Positions 1-11,911 of a DNA stretch of 64,000 bases are shown here, piece by piece; position 1 is the first letter of the stretch, and the number at the start of each line of letters is the position of its first letter. The notes under the pieces were generated by a model. That model saw only the letters and a list, made by a program, of their open reading frames with translations, was not told the origin of the DNA and did no database searches. The stretch spans positions 625-64,624 of the forward strand of contig JANBPK010000938.1 in assembly GCA_027579435.1 (NCBI GenBank). Reading direction: 5' to 3'. The DNA is from Candolleomyces eurysporus (Eukaryota > Basidiomycota > Agaricomycetes > Agaricales > Psathyrellaceae). Position numbers and translations under genes: made by a program.

Positions 1-3000
1 GAATGGNCTTTAAGAGTGGCAAGAAGGGTTCCTGCTTGGCTGTCCCACAGGCACACCATGCTATCNNAACTGATGCAGATGCCAGCCTTTGCCCATCAGG
101 TGAGAAGGCAACCATGATTACAGTTCTTATATGACCCTGCAAAACTGCAAGTTCCAATGGCCATGTTGTATCTCCTTTTGTAACATGTACTTGATCCTTT
201 TGCTTTTGGTATATTTCCTGAATGGTTGTTTGCTCTGGTGCCAGAGGTATGCAAGACCAATATATATGCAAAGGTGCCCTTCTGATGATGCTAGAGTTCA
301 GCAAAAGAAATCTCTGGCAATCTTGAATGGCTTGTTTCAATGACTCAGACCTATTGTGACCCTGCTACAACCATTGTGGTTTAGTAAATATTAGACTATG
401 ATTACCATCTAAAGTTGACATACCAATATTCCCAAGGTTGTTTTCAGCATATTGTATGCCAGGTCCAGCTGTTTTATGTAGGCCAATACTTCAAGCAAAT
501 GCATTAGATGCTCCTTGTAGAATTTTNCTAACAAGGCAATTAGATCTGAGCCCATGCCCTCAGATTTGCTAAGGTGATTAGCCCAGTAGCACACTGCATA
601 TTCCAACTCTTTGGAGATATGGTCTGTGCTTAGGCCTTTCTTGAGCAAATCATCCAGGTCTTTGTACTGATCCTCAGAGGGCACAGTCACTTGGCAAATA
701 TTGAATTTGAGTTTTCTGTTCATCACTTTTAGGCAATANTTTGCCAATTCCAAATGCTGCTCTTTTTCTGCAATTTGGAATTCAGAGGGACAAGAAGGCC
801 CAGTGATGAAGTCCAGAAAAGATTTGTGATGGACCTTGTATGTGAGGGCAGGGCCTTCACCCAATGGAGCAAGAACAGAATGCAAGTTGGCCAAAGCAGC
901 TTTAACAGTACCCTCTGTCTCCTCTAGCAGATTTGCTAAAATTGGGGCAGGAAGAGGAACCTGAATGGCTAGAATNGCACCAACAATCTTTTTGAATCTG
1001 CTGAGCCACTTTTCTGCCTTTCCAGTAGGCTTTGCAGATTTAAGAACATTGAGATATAAAGCATCCAATTGAGCCATTGCACTAGGACTGTCAGACTGCA
1101 AATCCAAAAGCTGTGCAAGTTGGCCTATAGGATCAAGGTATTGTTTATCAAGTATAAACTTGATGGCAGTGGATGCAAAAATGAAGAGTTTCCCAGATAA
1201 TTTGGCAACTTTAGCCTTGTCCTCTGCTGTTGGTTGCCAGGAAGGATCATATGAGTCCCCCAGAGCCTCCTGCATTTTGGGTGGGGACAATGAATGGTTC
1301 ACATACAGAGATATATCCTGCTCAACTATCAGGTCCTCTATTTCCTGAAGATGGAAGACATTTGCATCTGGTGTGTCCATATACTTGCTTCTCAGATCCA
1401 ACTCTGGACGAGTGGTAAGCAATACCTTGACATTTGGCAACTGACAGACTGAGGATATGATAAGTTTCAGAACAGTAGAGGCATCAGGTTCAATACATTC
1501 ATCCAGAGCATCAAACACCAGAACAAGTGGAGTTACTCTTTTCTCAAGCAGTGGACAGAGTGGCTTGGCAACAAGCAAGCTGAACTGCTGAGCNAGAACT
1601 TTGCTCAGAGCCTCAGGATTACCAGTAATGGCACCTGCAATAGCTTTTCCATAAGATGCATCATAGCGAGCAAGCTGGTACGCAACAGTATGCACAAAGC
1701 CCNAAGATTTCTTGCGATCCTCCTGATCTCGAGAGAAACAAAAGCTTGCCCCGAGAGAGTTGATACCTGCCGCACGCTGTGCTACAGTTATGGCCACAGT
1801 AGACTTGCCAATCCCAGCAATGCCATCAAGAACATAGAGTGGAGGGTGGCCATCAGAGGTAGAACCACTCATCCAGCGCCCGACATTAGCCAACAGCGCG
1901 GAGCGGGTACCTTCGAAGCAGGACACAGCCTTGTCTGCGACCTCCTGTGAGTCAAATGCAGCACCAGGAACCCATTTGAGTTGGTTAAGACTAGTATTCT
2001 GATTGTCCAGTTAATGAAAACGATCGATAAATGTTCACGGAGAACAGACCTCGAAGTGTTTGTCAAGCGTAGAGAGACCCTGCATCCATTCTGCCTGCTC
2101 TTGAACAGTGGCAAGGATGTTGCTCAGGACAATTGTCCCCGCGATGTGATTTTCGATCTGTCAAGCGTGCGTGAGTTGTTACTACAAAGACATAGGCCTA
2201 TTGGAAGCGTACCCAAAAGCATTGCAAGAGTTCGTCGAGTTTCTTGTTTGCGTTCTTGAGAACCTCGACATCATCCTCAACCAGCATGTACGCCGCAAAT
2301 CCTGTCGACGTTTCCTTAATCGTGGCCTTCAAAGTGTCCTGTATCCCCCTGCGGCCGGGAGGTCACTCTACGTTGGACCAAGTATTCAAAGAAGATACGT
2401 ACACCACAAGACGGCCGATGCTATTCTTCAGATCCTCCGACAGGAGCTTTGTATCCTTCCCGCTGACAACATTTACAATACTCGAGCCCAGGAGGTCGCA
2501 ACGTTTCTCCAGAATCTCCACTTCTTCCTTGTTAGAATTGACTTTCTGTGCAACGATTGAGTGGTACGCACAAAACCAAAGTAGAAGGTAAGCGTACCTC
2601 GACAACGTCCACCACTTTCAGCAGTGCTTCAGCCGGACCTTTGAACGGCTCCGGAACGAGGGTTACAGCGATACCCAGCGCAGTCTTGAGTGTCCCTTTC
2701 GCGAGGGTCCAGAGCTTGGAGGAATTCGTAGCAGACGTGGACTCCTTCACGGCGCTGTGAGCCATCCCAGGGGCAGGAGTGGGCGGACTTTCAGGGGCTT
2801 CCTGCATATTGTGAGCGCCGACCTGCTCTGCAGCGAGAACAGGCGCCGAGGCAGCGGAGGCGAACGCGGTCTTCTGCAAAAGATTGTCGTCATCATCTGT
2901 AGCAACTNAAGTAAGGGTTGCCTGGGGTTGAACGGGGGACACGGTCTCTTGGAGGTTGTTGGCGGGGGTAAAAGAGGGGACAGCCTCAGCGCCATGGGCC

Positions 3001-3685
3001 TGGGGAACGCTGCCCGTGGTATCCGGCTCCATTTTGGTGGCTTCAACAGCAGCAAGTGAGTTATAGCCAAGTCGTACGGCGCTGGAACCCTCGCCGATGG
3101 ACACCAGTGTGTTCTCGATGATGCCATGGCTAGAGGTGGCCTCCTCCGGAACAAGTGGAGTGATCGGGGTCTCCGCCGAAGCGGTTTGTTCGTTCTTTGC
3201 AGCTGAAAGAGACGCAGCGTAAGTAGAGCTGGGGGAAAGATGACGCCGCTTCCTGACCTGTTTCGAATCCGGCAGGGGCACTGGGGGCCGGCTCTGCGCT
3301 CGGGGTCCCTACAACAGCAGCAGCCCCAGTGTCGACAGCGCCCATTCCACCGGCCGCAGAAACTTCCCCATCCCTACCCATGACATCGACATTGTTNGCC
3401 CGACCCCGAAGCAGCAGCACCCCCAGCATCTTGAGGCCTTGTTTCTCCCTCTCCCTCGTTCTTCGGCTTGCCTCGCAACGACTTGACGCTCTTCTTTGCC
3501 TTCTGCAAGCCCTTTTTCATCTCAGCCTTCCTCTTCCCCACCCACACTCCAAATCCGCTGGCTCTGCTAGAGGGTCGACTGCCATCGGTGCCTGGCGTCG
3601 CAGCGCGAGACGGAATCGGCGTGTGCTCCGGATTGTTGGGAAGGCCGAGGTTTCCACCTCCTCCAGAGTCAGTAAGTTCAGACAT
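1..3685 (-). CDS. NACHT-WD40 NLR-like (STAND) protein, 3' end beyond window
   Basis: This is a fungal STAND/NLR-type signalling ATPase. Seven exons can be traced: 3685-3258, 3202-2598, 2545-2405, 2338-2213, 2157-2050, 1998-424, and 364 running off the edge. The ATG at 3685 opens a Ser/Gly-rich disordered N-terminus with a basic stretch (GKRKAEMKKGLQKAKKSVK). A helical region follows, then a NACHT domain with Walker A GIAGIGKST (near residue 525), Walker B LVLVFDALDEC and the sensor-like LLTTRPE. After the linker (HIYWSCIPLAPE) the first WD40 repeat begins (LQGHIRTV...FSPDGQRLASAS, then CLWDSQAG). In this family ligand sensing by the WD repeats is thought to open the NACHT domain; the effector role here is unknown. 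Dropping the Ns at 66-67 and 3397 restores the frame. The donor of exon 3 (GTGTAC) is weak and that junction is the least certain. Confidence 0.88.
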
Positions 3686-3999
3686 ATCGGTCCGTTGGTT
3701 GGTTGGTTCGTAAAGCTCGGTTAGATCGCAAAGTTTCGACAGTGGATGGTGGTCCAAGTTCAAGTTGCGGTTAGAGAGCCTCGAGGCAGTCCTGACGCTG
3801 ATCATCGATGAACATCCCGTGACATTCCGGTTCGCTGGGTTGGGCAACTAATCCTCCGACTCTCGGTGTGCGGAGCCAATACGGTCCAGAACTACGAGCC
3901 GGCCGGAGATTGAACGGTTCAGTAAGATGTAGAAATAGTCGTACTGAAGGAGCGTATTCAAATTACGAGGACGAGGAGCACATGGTCAATAGAACATAA

Positions 4000-6420
4000 A
4001 AACATAAGTATGGGTATTGGATCTCCGAACTCCAGACGAAAATCGAAATCGAATCCACCCTTCCCTGATCCCCAAGGTTAAAGAATGCCGAGTCTGGGGG
4101 ATCTCATCCAAGTAAATCGAATATGACCCTAAGGTGGCTACGTTCTGTTGGAAGGTAGGCAGAGAGGCCAGGTCGACCATTTACAGAGCTGGAGGATTTT
4201 GCCTCCGTCCGTGCACCGCAGAATTTGGTTGAAGTTGTCGGTGTAGAGAGTGGCGACGAATGAGGGGTCTATGCAGGGTAGAATTCGGTTTGATGTGCGT
4301 ATATTATGATATTAGGGAGCAACGGGCGTACCACGGTGATTGGGAGAATTCGCTTCAGATTCCAAACGAGTCAGAGGTTAAATTCGTCGTGAGACGTGCC
4401 CTGAAAACAGAATCAATGTCCGAGGTGTAGACAGGTGACGAAAAGCACTGGCACACGCTTTCCTGAGAATCGCTCCCTCCAATACAAGGTTCTGCAACTT
4501 ATCGAGCACAACTCGTCAACAACGCGCAGAGGCAGAGAAGCGGAGTACACATACCGATTCTCGCAAATCGCAACACCCACTGCTATTTTTGACGTACGCA
4601 AGCCTCTTCAGCCAATCTTCCTGTTCCGCGGGCAACTTGACCTATTCATAATGTAAATAAACACACAGGCCAAAACCATGAATCGGCAAAGAATTCCATA
4701 TACGACTCGGACAAACAACAGTCAAAACCAAACTTCTCTTCGCCAACCGTTACTGTGCAGCACCACGAGTGGAATTCGTTCGTTGAACGTTTGCTGAAAC
4801 TCCCAGAGGTTGGTATCATCCTTCCATATAAACAGGTTGGTAGGTTTACCCCGACACGTTGCTTCAAGTGTTCGCTGCTGGCGAACCTCTAACGAGCAGG
4901 AGAACGTGTAGAGGCGGGTCGACTTGAGGGAGTCTCTCCCCGAGCAGCTGAAGAACCAACGTCACGCGATGAGCAAACATCAGGATAGGAAGAATACGCA
5001 AAGCGCTACACACCTGGCCTACACTGGATTGAGGACGGCTCTTTGAGCCAAGTTGCTTAGTATCGACAACTGTCCATTGATGAAGCCGACGGTGGGATCG
5101 TGTGGAACTTTGATGTGAAGTGCAATATGTCGTCTGCGAGAAGGTACGAATTGTACGGTCAGGGTTCCGTCGAAGTCAATCGCGATTGCAGGGAAACTAA
5201 CTATCGCTTCAACACCAGAATAGTCTGAATAGTTCAGCTAATTGGATTCACTGAACGAGTGCACTGCGAAGATGAATCAGTAAGTCGAGACAAAATCAAA
5301 CAGCCAGGGCTTCATACTCGGTCAAGTAGGCAAACAACGGTGGGCTGATACGCGTTAAAAGTGTCTGATTGATAGTTCGAGATGCAGCGCTGCAAAGTTG
5401 AGAGTTACGAGCCTTAGCAAGCTCTCGGAGCCCCAAATCAAGGAACATACTACCACAGTTCACTTTAGACCAAGTGCAGATCTCCGCAGAATCAGGGAGT
5501 ATCATGTATCCAATAATCTACATGCAGAGGAGCCGACCATCAGGGCGGATTTACTCGATGAGTCAGTGATCAAACCTCACTTGGTACACAGCCAAATCGA
5601 CCGTACCAACACCTGGATCGCAGACAATAAAGTGCTACGAGGACTTGAAGCGGTGAAGGTCCGTGAGATGAACACGATGAACCGCAGTGGCCTCGGGCTC
5701 TTCCTCCAGGTATTTTTCCCTGCAAGGGCCGCTCGCGATGAGACTAACGCATGGTTTCGCAGCCTTTAGCGTGCCAGGCCACTGGAACTATGCGCCAGAC
5801 CTCTGCAGTGTCTACCAGGACAGGACTTGTCAGAATCGGTACGCGAAAAAGGCGAGAAGAGGAAGCAAGATGCAGGCTAGTATACTTACTGAGATCGACG
5901 ACGGATCCGATGTCCTTGGTGACCTAATCCTTGGCGTACTCCGAAAGGCGGCAGGTGAGAGAGTTGATCATGAAGTCAATGAAGTCTCTCCCGGGCTGTA
6001 AGTGTCCAAAGATGGGTTAGTCAACGTGAGTGCTCGTGTGGCAGAAGACGCAAAAGGGATTTACTTACAAGCATATCAGGTAATTTCGGATCCCCAGCAA
6101 ACTCATCTCGAAAGGCACGGGAACCCAATAACAATCTGAACCAATCGTGTTTCGAGAACCTCGTCATCGTCATCGAGTATGTCGGGGTCTGGAGCAGGGT
6201 GCTTTGTCGATGATGAAATTTAGGACGAGCGCAAATTTACGTACCTTGGGGAAGTTTTCGAGAGATCCAGGCTAGGGAGGGGTCCGCTGGGCCGGTCCAC
6301 TCAGTAATACGCGAAGGGCCATACCCGAGAACGGGGTACCTAGCCATTGCAGCCCACTTCAGCAACACACTCCCGGCCAAACGCTGAATACCCAGAACAC
6401 TCACCGAAATCAATTGAAAC
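4000..6420 (-). pseudogene. Degenerate Hsp70-family (HSPA12-like) gene
   Basis: Pieces of one Hsp70-type ATPase can be read in order on the minus strand, split by introns and broken by stops and frame changes. In protein order they are: ITEWTGPADPSL (about 6300), RFSKHDWFRLLLGSRAFRDE (about 6140), PGRDFIDFMINSLTCRLSEY (about 5970, followed by an in-frame TAG), EEPEATAVH (about 5690), the phosphate-loop-like FIVCDPGVGTVDLAVYQV (about 5620), HSFSES (about 5255), GFINGQL...RAVLNPV (about 5060), and LV-GFASSEHLKQRV, which needs a frame repair (about 4870). A weak C-terminal match reaches about 4000. This order matches fungal HSPA12-like proteins of about 550-600 aa. No continuous set of exons could be assembled, so I call it a relic; some breaks could be sequencing errors. 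It lies 0.3 kb upstream of the NLR gene on the same strand. Confidence 0.65.
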
Positions 6421-7014
6421 TGACATCCTCCCCTCCTCTGCAGCCTGCTAAGCGAAGCCCGCAGCCAACATAGGCAGATGGAGACGGTGGACTCGTCGGT
6501 CCCGCAGGCGCGTTAAAGGCGGACGGAGGGCGCTGAGGCAGGCCCGAACGAGGATGGCGGAGGCGGAGAAGAATGGAACGTCGAACAACCCGTTCGCCGA
6601 GACTGAAAAGCGGTCGCTGGCAAAGATTGCTGAACCCGATATCCCACTGCTGGATCTCCTGTTACTGTGAGAAAGAGTTGGGCATGCTTGAATAGAGGAC
6701 CGGCTGTTGAGATCACTGGGGTTTCGCCAATTCCATCTATGAGACTTGTAAGGACGTCATCTGGAGTTTCTCGTTGAAAGAGAACGAATTATTTGAGTGG
6801 AAAAATGGAATCAGTGGTCGTGGTCGTGGCACAAGTAGAAGTGGCACAAGTAGAAGTAAACGATGGCCATGTTCCCGTGCACACATCAAAGCACCCAGTC
6901 TTGGTAGTTCAAGTTTCAACAACACTGGAATTGTTAATAATGTTATTAGCCCGAGGCTTGCCTAGTCGTGCGACAAAGACACAGTTGCCACAACGCTGTG
7001 CCACTCAGGTGTAA
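6421..7014. other. Intergenic, no gene recognised
   Basis: No convincing coding region on either strand. A perfect 15-bp tandem duplication (GTGGCACAAGTAGAA twice) lies near 6826-6855. The 67-aa minus-strand frame at 6513-6716 has no family resemblance. Confidence 0.5.
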
Positions 7015-7200
7015 TATAAAAAGGGCTATGAGAATTGGCGCAAGGCCTATCCTGTCTCACCACACTCTATTCACCTGCGAATAAAACCCAGCAGCTCCCA
7101 CCACTACGATCCCGAATACCACTAGCTTGCAATTGAAATGTCTCGCAACGACCTCGATCTGGAGCTTCCACAGGACGTGACGGTTGACGCAATATACAAC
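7015..7200 (+). promoter_or_regulatory. Orphan TATA promoter with 17-codon mini-ORF
   Basis: TATAAAAAGG at 7015-7024 is followed by a pyrimidine-rich leader and an ATG at 7138. That ATG opens only 17 codons (MSRNDLDLELPQDVTVDAIY...) before TGA. The arrangement looks like a normal fungal core promoter and 5' leader attached to a lost or truncated gene. What follows is the 3' end of the oppositely oriented F-box gene. Confidence 0.4.
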
Positions 7201-7327
7201 TGATCTGGAATGCTCAAATCGAAACTAACGACTCTGCGGTGAATCGGTGAACACTGGCAATGGTAACTTGTATCTCAATCTCCCTGGGTAAGTCACCCAT
7301 CCAATTCGATTCGCAGTCCATCGTAAG

Positions 7328-9000
7328 TTATTGATTGACGTTATAGCGCATCGTTATTTTTGATGTACACAGGCGATTGGGCTTCGGCATGGACATTGCC
7401 ATAGTGGCAATGGCAGTGTTCGACCAGTCGCGTCGGACCCTGCCTATCCGAGAAATATCTGGCTTCGTTGACAGATAGTATGGGTCTGGGTCTTCAAATA
7501 TTCCCAAAAGTTGGTTTTCGACTCTCGCCTTGATATCCTTCACCATTCCCTCTATCTCTCCGTCTGCAAACTGCCCCTCAGTGTCCAGAAGCCTTGGGGG
7601 CGGGAGCCGGGAAGGACCTAGGTCGAATTTCGTCTCTTTCGTCGTTACGTTTCACCATTGCGACTGGAAGTTGCAAGTCGATCAAACAAGGGAACGTCTC
7701 CGCGACAAATTGACTCAGAAGCCAAATTGGTGCAACGTTGTAGTTTGACAAATGAAGAGTCGTAATGCCTTCTGCGGTTGCCGACGAAAGGCACAACGGA
7801 TACAAAAGTGTTTGGAGCTCTGGCCACGTCGAGACGAAATGGCAAATTTCACGACCTGGGTCTCCACTGTGGCTGATTTGGATGTGGCTAATGGGTCTTC
7901 CAGGTACGAGACATCTCGCAAAAGATAGGGGACTCGACAACCGTCGCAGATATGGTACCGTAGATATTTTGAAGGCACGGGCTCCATTCGGATCATCCTT
8001 GTCCGAGCCTTGGGTGAGCACTGAGTCGCAAACAATGTCCAGTTCTTGCAAGGCTGGTAAACAGAACAGGAGGCTCTCCATACTGAGAAGGTCGAACTCG
8101 TACATTGGCGCAATTGTCAGACGGTGCAGTTTCGTACATGCTGGGCCTGCACGGAAGGCGCTTGCAACAGCCAAAGTACTCATGTCTTCAAGGCGTAACT
8201 CTTGAAGATGAGGAGGGGAGATGAGGTAAAGGGCTGCGGGTATGTCCTTTTTTTAATATCCCATTGTACTCCAACGAGCGAATGGTAGGGATATGAAAGG
8301 TAGGGGAGGGAAATGAGCAGGCAATAAACTTGAGCTCGTAGAGGATGGGGTGAGAGGTTATCGCCTTCAGCAGCTCGTCATCAATTGGGAGTGAGGAGGA
8401 TTCAATTCGGCGCAGCTGGGTGAAACATAGGAGCGTCTGCACCAGAGTGCACTTGAATTGGAGGTAGGCGTCATAAAAGGCTTTTGACAGAACTATGCTG
8501 TCTGCTGGAGGCCTAGAATTGGGGACTATATCGATATCAGTGCCGGTGGAATGGGTGTTTTTTGCTGTGGCCTTGGTCCCAATGCACATGGTGTTTGGGA
8601 AGGTCGAAAGAGAAACGTTGGCTCCAATTAAACGCAGACGCCGCTCAGCTCGGATAGCTTCCATCATTTCTCGCTTCCACCAATGCAACTTTTGGACTGT
8701 TCTTCCCATTGTGCTCCGGGGGTATCCGTAGAATACCTTGACTCTTCCAACAGTTAGGCACTTATGAACCAAGGGCTGGCAAATGGTCCTGAAGAGGGGA
8801 GCTACAAAGGAAAGGACCTTGAAGTCCCCGACAGTAAAGCCTTGATCCTCGCTGAGAATTCTATTCCATAATTCGATGGGGATCCGCTGAAGAAGGCTTG
8901 CTGAATCCATTGGCTCTGAGTGATCAGTGGCTCCTGAGTCGTAATCTGCGTTCATGCAAAACCTCAGAACGCATGAGGAAGAGAGGGGTTTGAGAAGCAT
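7328..9000 (-). CDS. F-box protein with LRR-like C-terminus, two homopolymer frameshifts
   Basis: Probable SCF substrate adaptor. The first in-frame ATG is at 9000; ATGs at 8955 and 8912 are alternatives, because a possible intron (9002-8946, GTATGC...CGCAG) would remove the first two. The F-box is LLQRIPIELWNRILSEDQGF followed by LSFVAPLFRTICQPLV. Leucine-rich segments follow (TQLRRIESSSLP, PALQELDIVCD, ITTLHLSNYNVAPIWLLSQF). The frame breaks at a run of seven A near 8252 (minus sense); six A would join GILKK to DIPAALYLISPPHLQELRL. It breaks again at a five-C run near 7592, where one C fewer continues into RLLDTEGQFADGEIEGMVKD. Both sites suit homopolymer errors but could be real. A TATATAG box at 9055-9061 marks the promoter. 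The C-terminal limit is uncertain. Confidence 0.62.
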
Positions 9001-9061
9001 ACCTTTCTCGGGTTCTCTTGTTGGTGCTTGGGGTTGCAAAGACGAAGGAAGGACTATATAG

Positions 9062-10210
9062 ACACGACTGGCCTCACCGCAACTAAATAAGCACGTCGTT
9101 TTATAGCCCCAGAGGCCGAGCGCTGCGGACTGTTGGCAGGCTGCAACATAAACATCGTAGCAGCGCTGCTGCGCCGCTGGCGCGATTCAAGATTGAATGT
9201 TCAGGAGTCATGGGAGATTACGACAAATTAGACCGCGGTCAGGACGGTGTTCTGGGCTTGTCAACACTGTTAAGGCGCTATTCTCGATGTGGAGAGAGCA
9301 ATCGAGGAATGGTTTGTGACATGAATCCAACCTACTATCATAGATTGATGGTGGAACACGGACTACAAAAGAACATACAGGAAACCTGAAAGCCAGGGCC
9401 TCCACTGTGATCAGGCGAGATAGCCGTCTTGGCTAGAATAAGATTCGTGCGCAGAATCTACGTTTGAAAATCGGCCCATCGGCACGGCTCACATCAACCG
9501 GGGCGGAACGAGCGGTCCTCAATGGCCCGACAATATGACGCGTCGAATTTGGAAGGGGCGATCATCCGCCAAGCCCGCCATTGAACCATGTCTAAAAATT
9601 CGCTATGAGAGAAGCAGCACCGATAGTGGACGTTGATCTCTGTGTTTGACATGCTCATGATCTTTCAGCAACGACACCGACACCGACCCCTCCAATCAAG
9701 ACTGCGACCGGCCTCCCTGATATGGATCAGCGGTCTACTGGGCGGACAAACGCGATACTCCTCGTGCATCCTGGCAAGCTTGGTGTCTCTTTCTCCGGAA
9801 AATTGCTCACATTCTTCCCGGCCCGCGTTGTTACACAACCCTTAGAACGTCGGCCAGTATAGCATGCGTGCAGTGGCCACATGACAGCTCTTGCAGGCAT
9901 CAATAGGATGGCCTTGCTTCTTCGAAGTCTAAATCAAATCGTTACACCGATATCTCCCTCATTTTGGTGGCTCATTCCCCATGTCCTTCCTCCTCGGTTG
10001 AGCCTGTCCGTTGGTCGTATGATTTCACAGTGTTGACCGCGCTCATCATGGGTTGCTTGCCCCACCCATCCATCCCCGCGCTTCACGCGCGTCGGACGAA
10101 TGCCGGCTGACTTCTATCTCGTTCCGAGGTTCAGGCTTTCTGTACAATGGTAGTACGTACCCAAGCTCATCTCAACTCTTGTGAAGATTGGGACACATTT
10201 ATCCGAAAAC
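9062..10210. other. Intergenic, promoter side of two divergent genes
   Basis: No gene recognised. It separates the divergent F-box/LRR gene and the GH30 gene and should hold both promoters. Short open frames here have no family signature. Confidence 0.5.
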
Positions 10211-10220
10211 ATTTAAAAGG
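10211..10220 (+). promoter_or_regulatory. TATA-like element of the GH30 gene
   Basis: ATTTAAAAGG lies about 45 bp before the ATG at 10258. It implies a very short leader and argues that in-frame codons upstream of 10258 are not translated. Confidence 0.4.
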
Positions 10221-10257
10221 ACTGGACGATGCTCTTGGAACCACTCGAGACTGCACT

Positions 10258-11911
10258 ATGCGTTTCACAGCCGCTGTCCTCGTCTCACTCGGCGGGCTCG
10301 CTCTCGCTCAAACTCAAATCACCGTCAACGTTGGCTCGCCCCTTCAAGAAATTGACGGATTTGGCATTTCCCAGGCCTTCACTCGTGCTCGAGAATTCGA
10401 GGAATCTGACCCTGAGCCTCGTCAGAAGGGCTTGGACTACCTATTCAACACGGAAACAGGCGCTGGGTTGACAATTATTCGCAATCGTATTGGGTCCACC
10501 ACGTCAGATGCCATCTTACCAAGGAGTCCCGGTTCACCCACTGCTGCGCCTCAGTACGTATGGGATGGTAGCGACTCTAGCCAGGTGTGGTTCAGTAAGG
10601 AGGCGAGGAAGTACGGAGTGACGACGATCTACGCCGACGCGTGGAGTGCTCCTGCTTTTATGAAGACGAATAACAACGAGGCGAATGGGGGATATTTGTG
10701 TGGTGTCACGGGGAGGACGTGTGCGTCTGGGGACTGGAGGCAAGCATTCGCGAATATGTTGACTCAGTATGTCAAGTATTACGCCGAAGCAGGTGTACCC
10801 GTCACCCATTTGGGATTCCTCAACGAACCGGATTATGTGTAGGTGTATCTTCCTTTCTCCATCAGAAACTCGTACTGATACCCGGACTTCTTGGAACAGT
10901 GTAAGCTATTCTTCGATGCAGTCCGACGGCAACCAAGCAGCGTCATTCATCCCCACCCTCTACAACACTCTCCAGGCTGCCAACATCACCAACGTCTCCA
11001 TCGCTTGCTGCGATCCTATTGGCTGGGGAAGCGCCCGTACATTCGCCAACCAACTCGTCTCTGCAGGTATGGAGAGGTACATGGGCATCATGACTTCACA
11101 CGCCTACAGCGGTGACCCAGATGCCCCACCTCTCAGCACCCGCCTCAAAGTCTGGCAGACAGAAGCCTGTGACCTCAACTCTCGATGGTGCGCGACGTGG
11201 TATAGCAACGGTGGAGCATGTGAAGGTCTCACCTGGGCTAACAAGATCCATCGCGGGATCGTCAACGCCAATCTTTCCGCCTACATCTATTGGCAGGGCT
11301 TCGAGGTCAATCAGTTCCAGGCGTCTTCGTATTTAGTTGCGAGTGATGGGAAGGTGGTAACCCCGTCTGGAAGACTTTGGGCGTTTGCGATGTGGTCGAG
11401 GTTCGTGAGGCCTGGTGCGCGTCGTGTGTCGTCTTCAGGATCTGTCAGTGGTGTGGGGTACGGCGCGTTCAAGAATCCGGACAACTCCGTTGCAGTTGTG
11501 TTCACCAACACGGGAAGCGGGGCGCAGAATGTGAGGATTGGGTTTACTGGGTACACGGCAAGCAACGCGCAGGCGTACGTAACGGACAATAATCGGGCGG
11601 TGGCACAGTTGGCCTCGACACTCGCAGATGGGGCGGTGACTGTTAGTATCCCAGCTCGATCGGTTGTTACGGTTCATATCAATAAAGCCTCTGGTCCACC
11701 ACCTGGACCGACTTCGACCGCTACAACCACGACGACCGCATCTACCACCACAACGACATCGAGTACTCCGACATCGACACCGACACAACCGGGAGCATGT
11801 GCCGTGGTCGCTTACGGGCAGTGTGGTGGAGAGGGTTGGTCCGGATGTAAGGCGTGCGTCGCGGGAAGGACATGCACTGTTGTGAATTCTTTCTACCACC
11901 AGTGTCTGTAG
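10258..11911 (+). CDS. Secreted GH30-family glycoside hydrolase with C-terminal CBM1
   Basis: Two exons (10258-10838, 10900-11911; 61-nt intron GTAGGT...AACAG) encode 530 aa. Residues 1-18 are a signal peptide (MRFTAAVLVSLGGLALA). The catalytic domain begins with QEIDGFGISQAF and shows the clan GH-A pair: acid/base Glu190 in LGFLNEPDYV and nucleophile Glu282 in VWQTEACDL. A C-terminal beta-domain follows, then a Pro/Thr/Ser linker, then a CBM1 (YGQCGGEGWSGCKACVAG...FYHQCL) with six cysteines and the aromatic binding residues. The layout fits fungal GH30 subfamily 7 enzymes, which act on (glucurono)xylan. Subfamily and substrate are inferred, not read directly. The enzyme would act outside the cell, with the CBM1 anchoring it to cellulose in plant cell walls. 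Confidence 0.9.

Noticed and set aside
5398..6001. Plus-strand open frames of 104-123 codons
   Set aside because: They are antisense to Hsp70 landmarks (FIVCDPGVGTVDL, EEPEATAVH) readable on the minus strand.
10147..10257. In-frame upstream extension of the GH30 gene
   Set aside because: A TATA-like box lies inside it at 10211, and a proper signal peptide begins at 10258.
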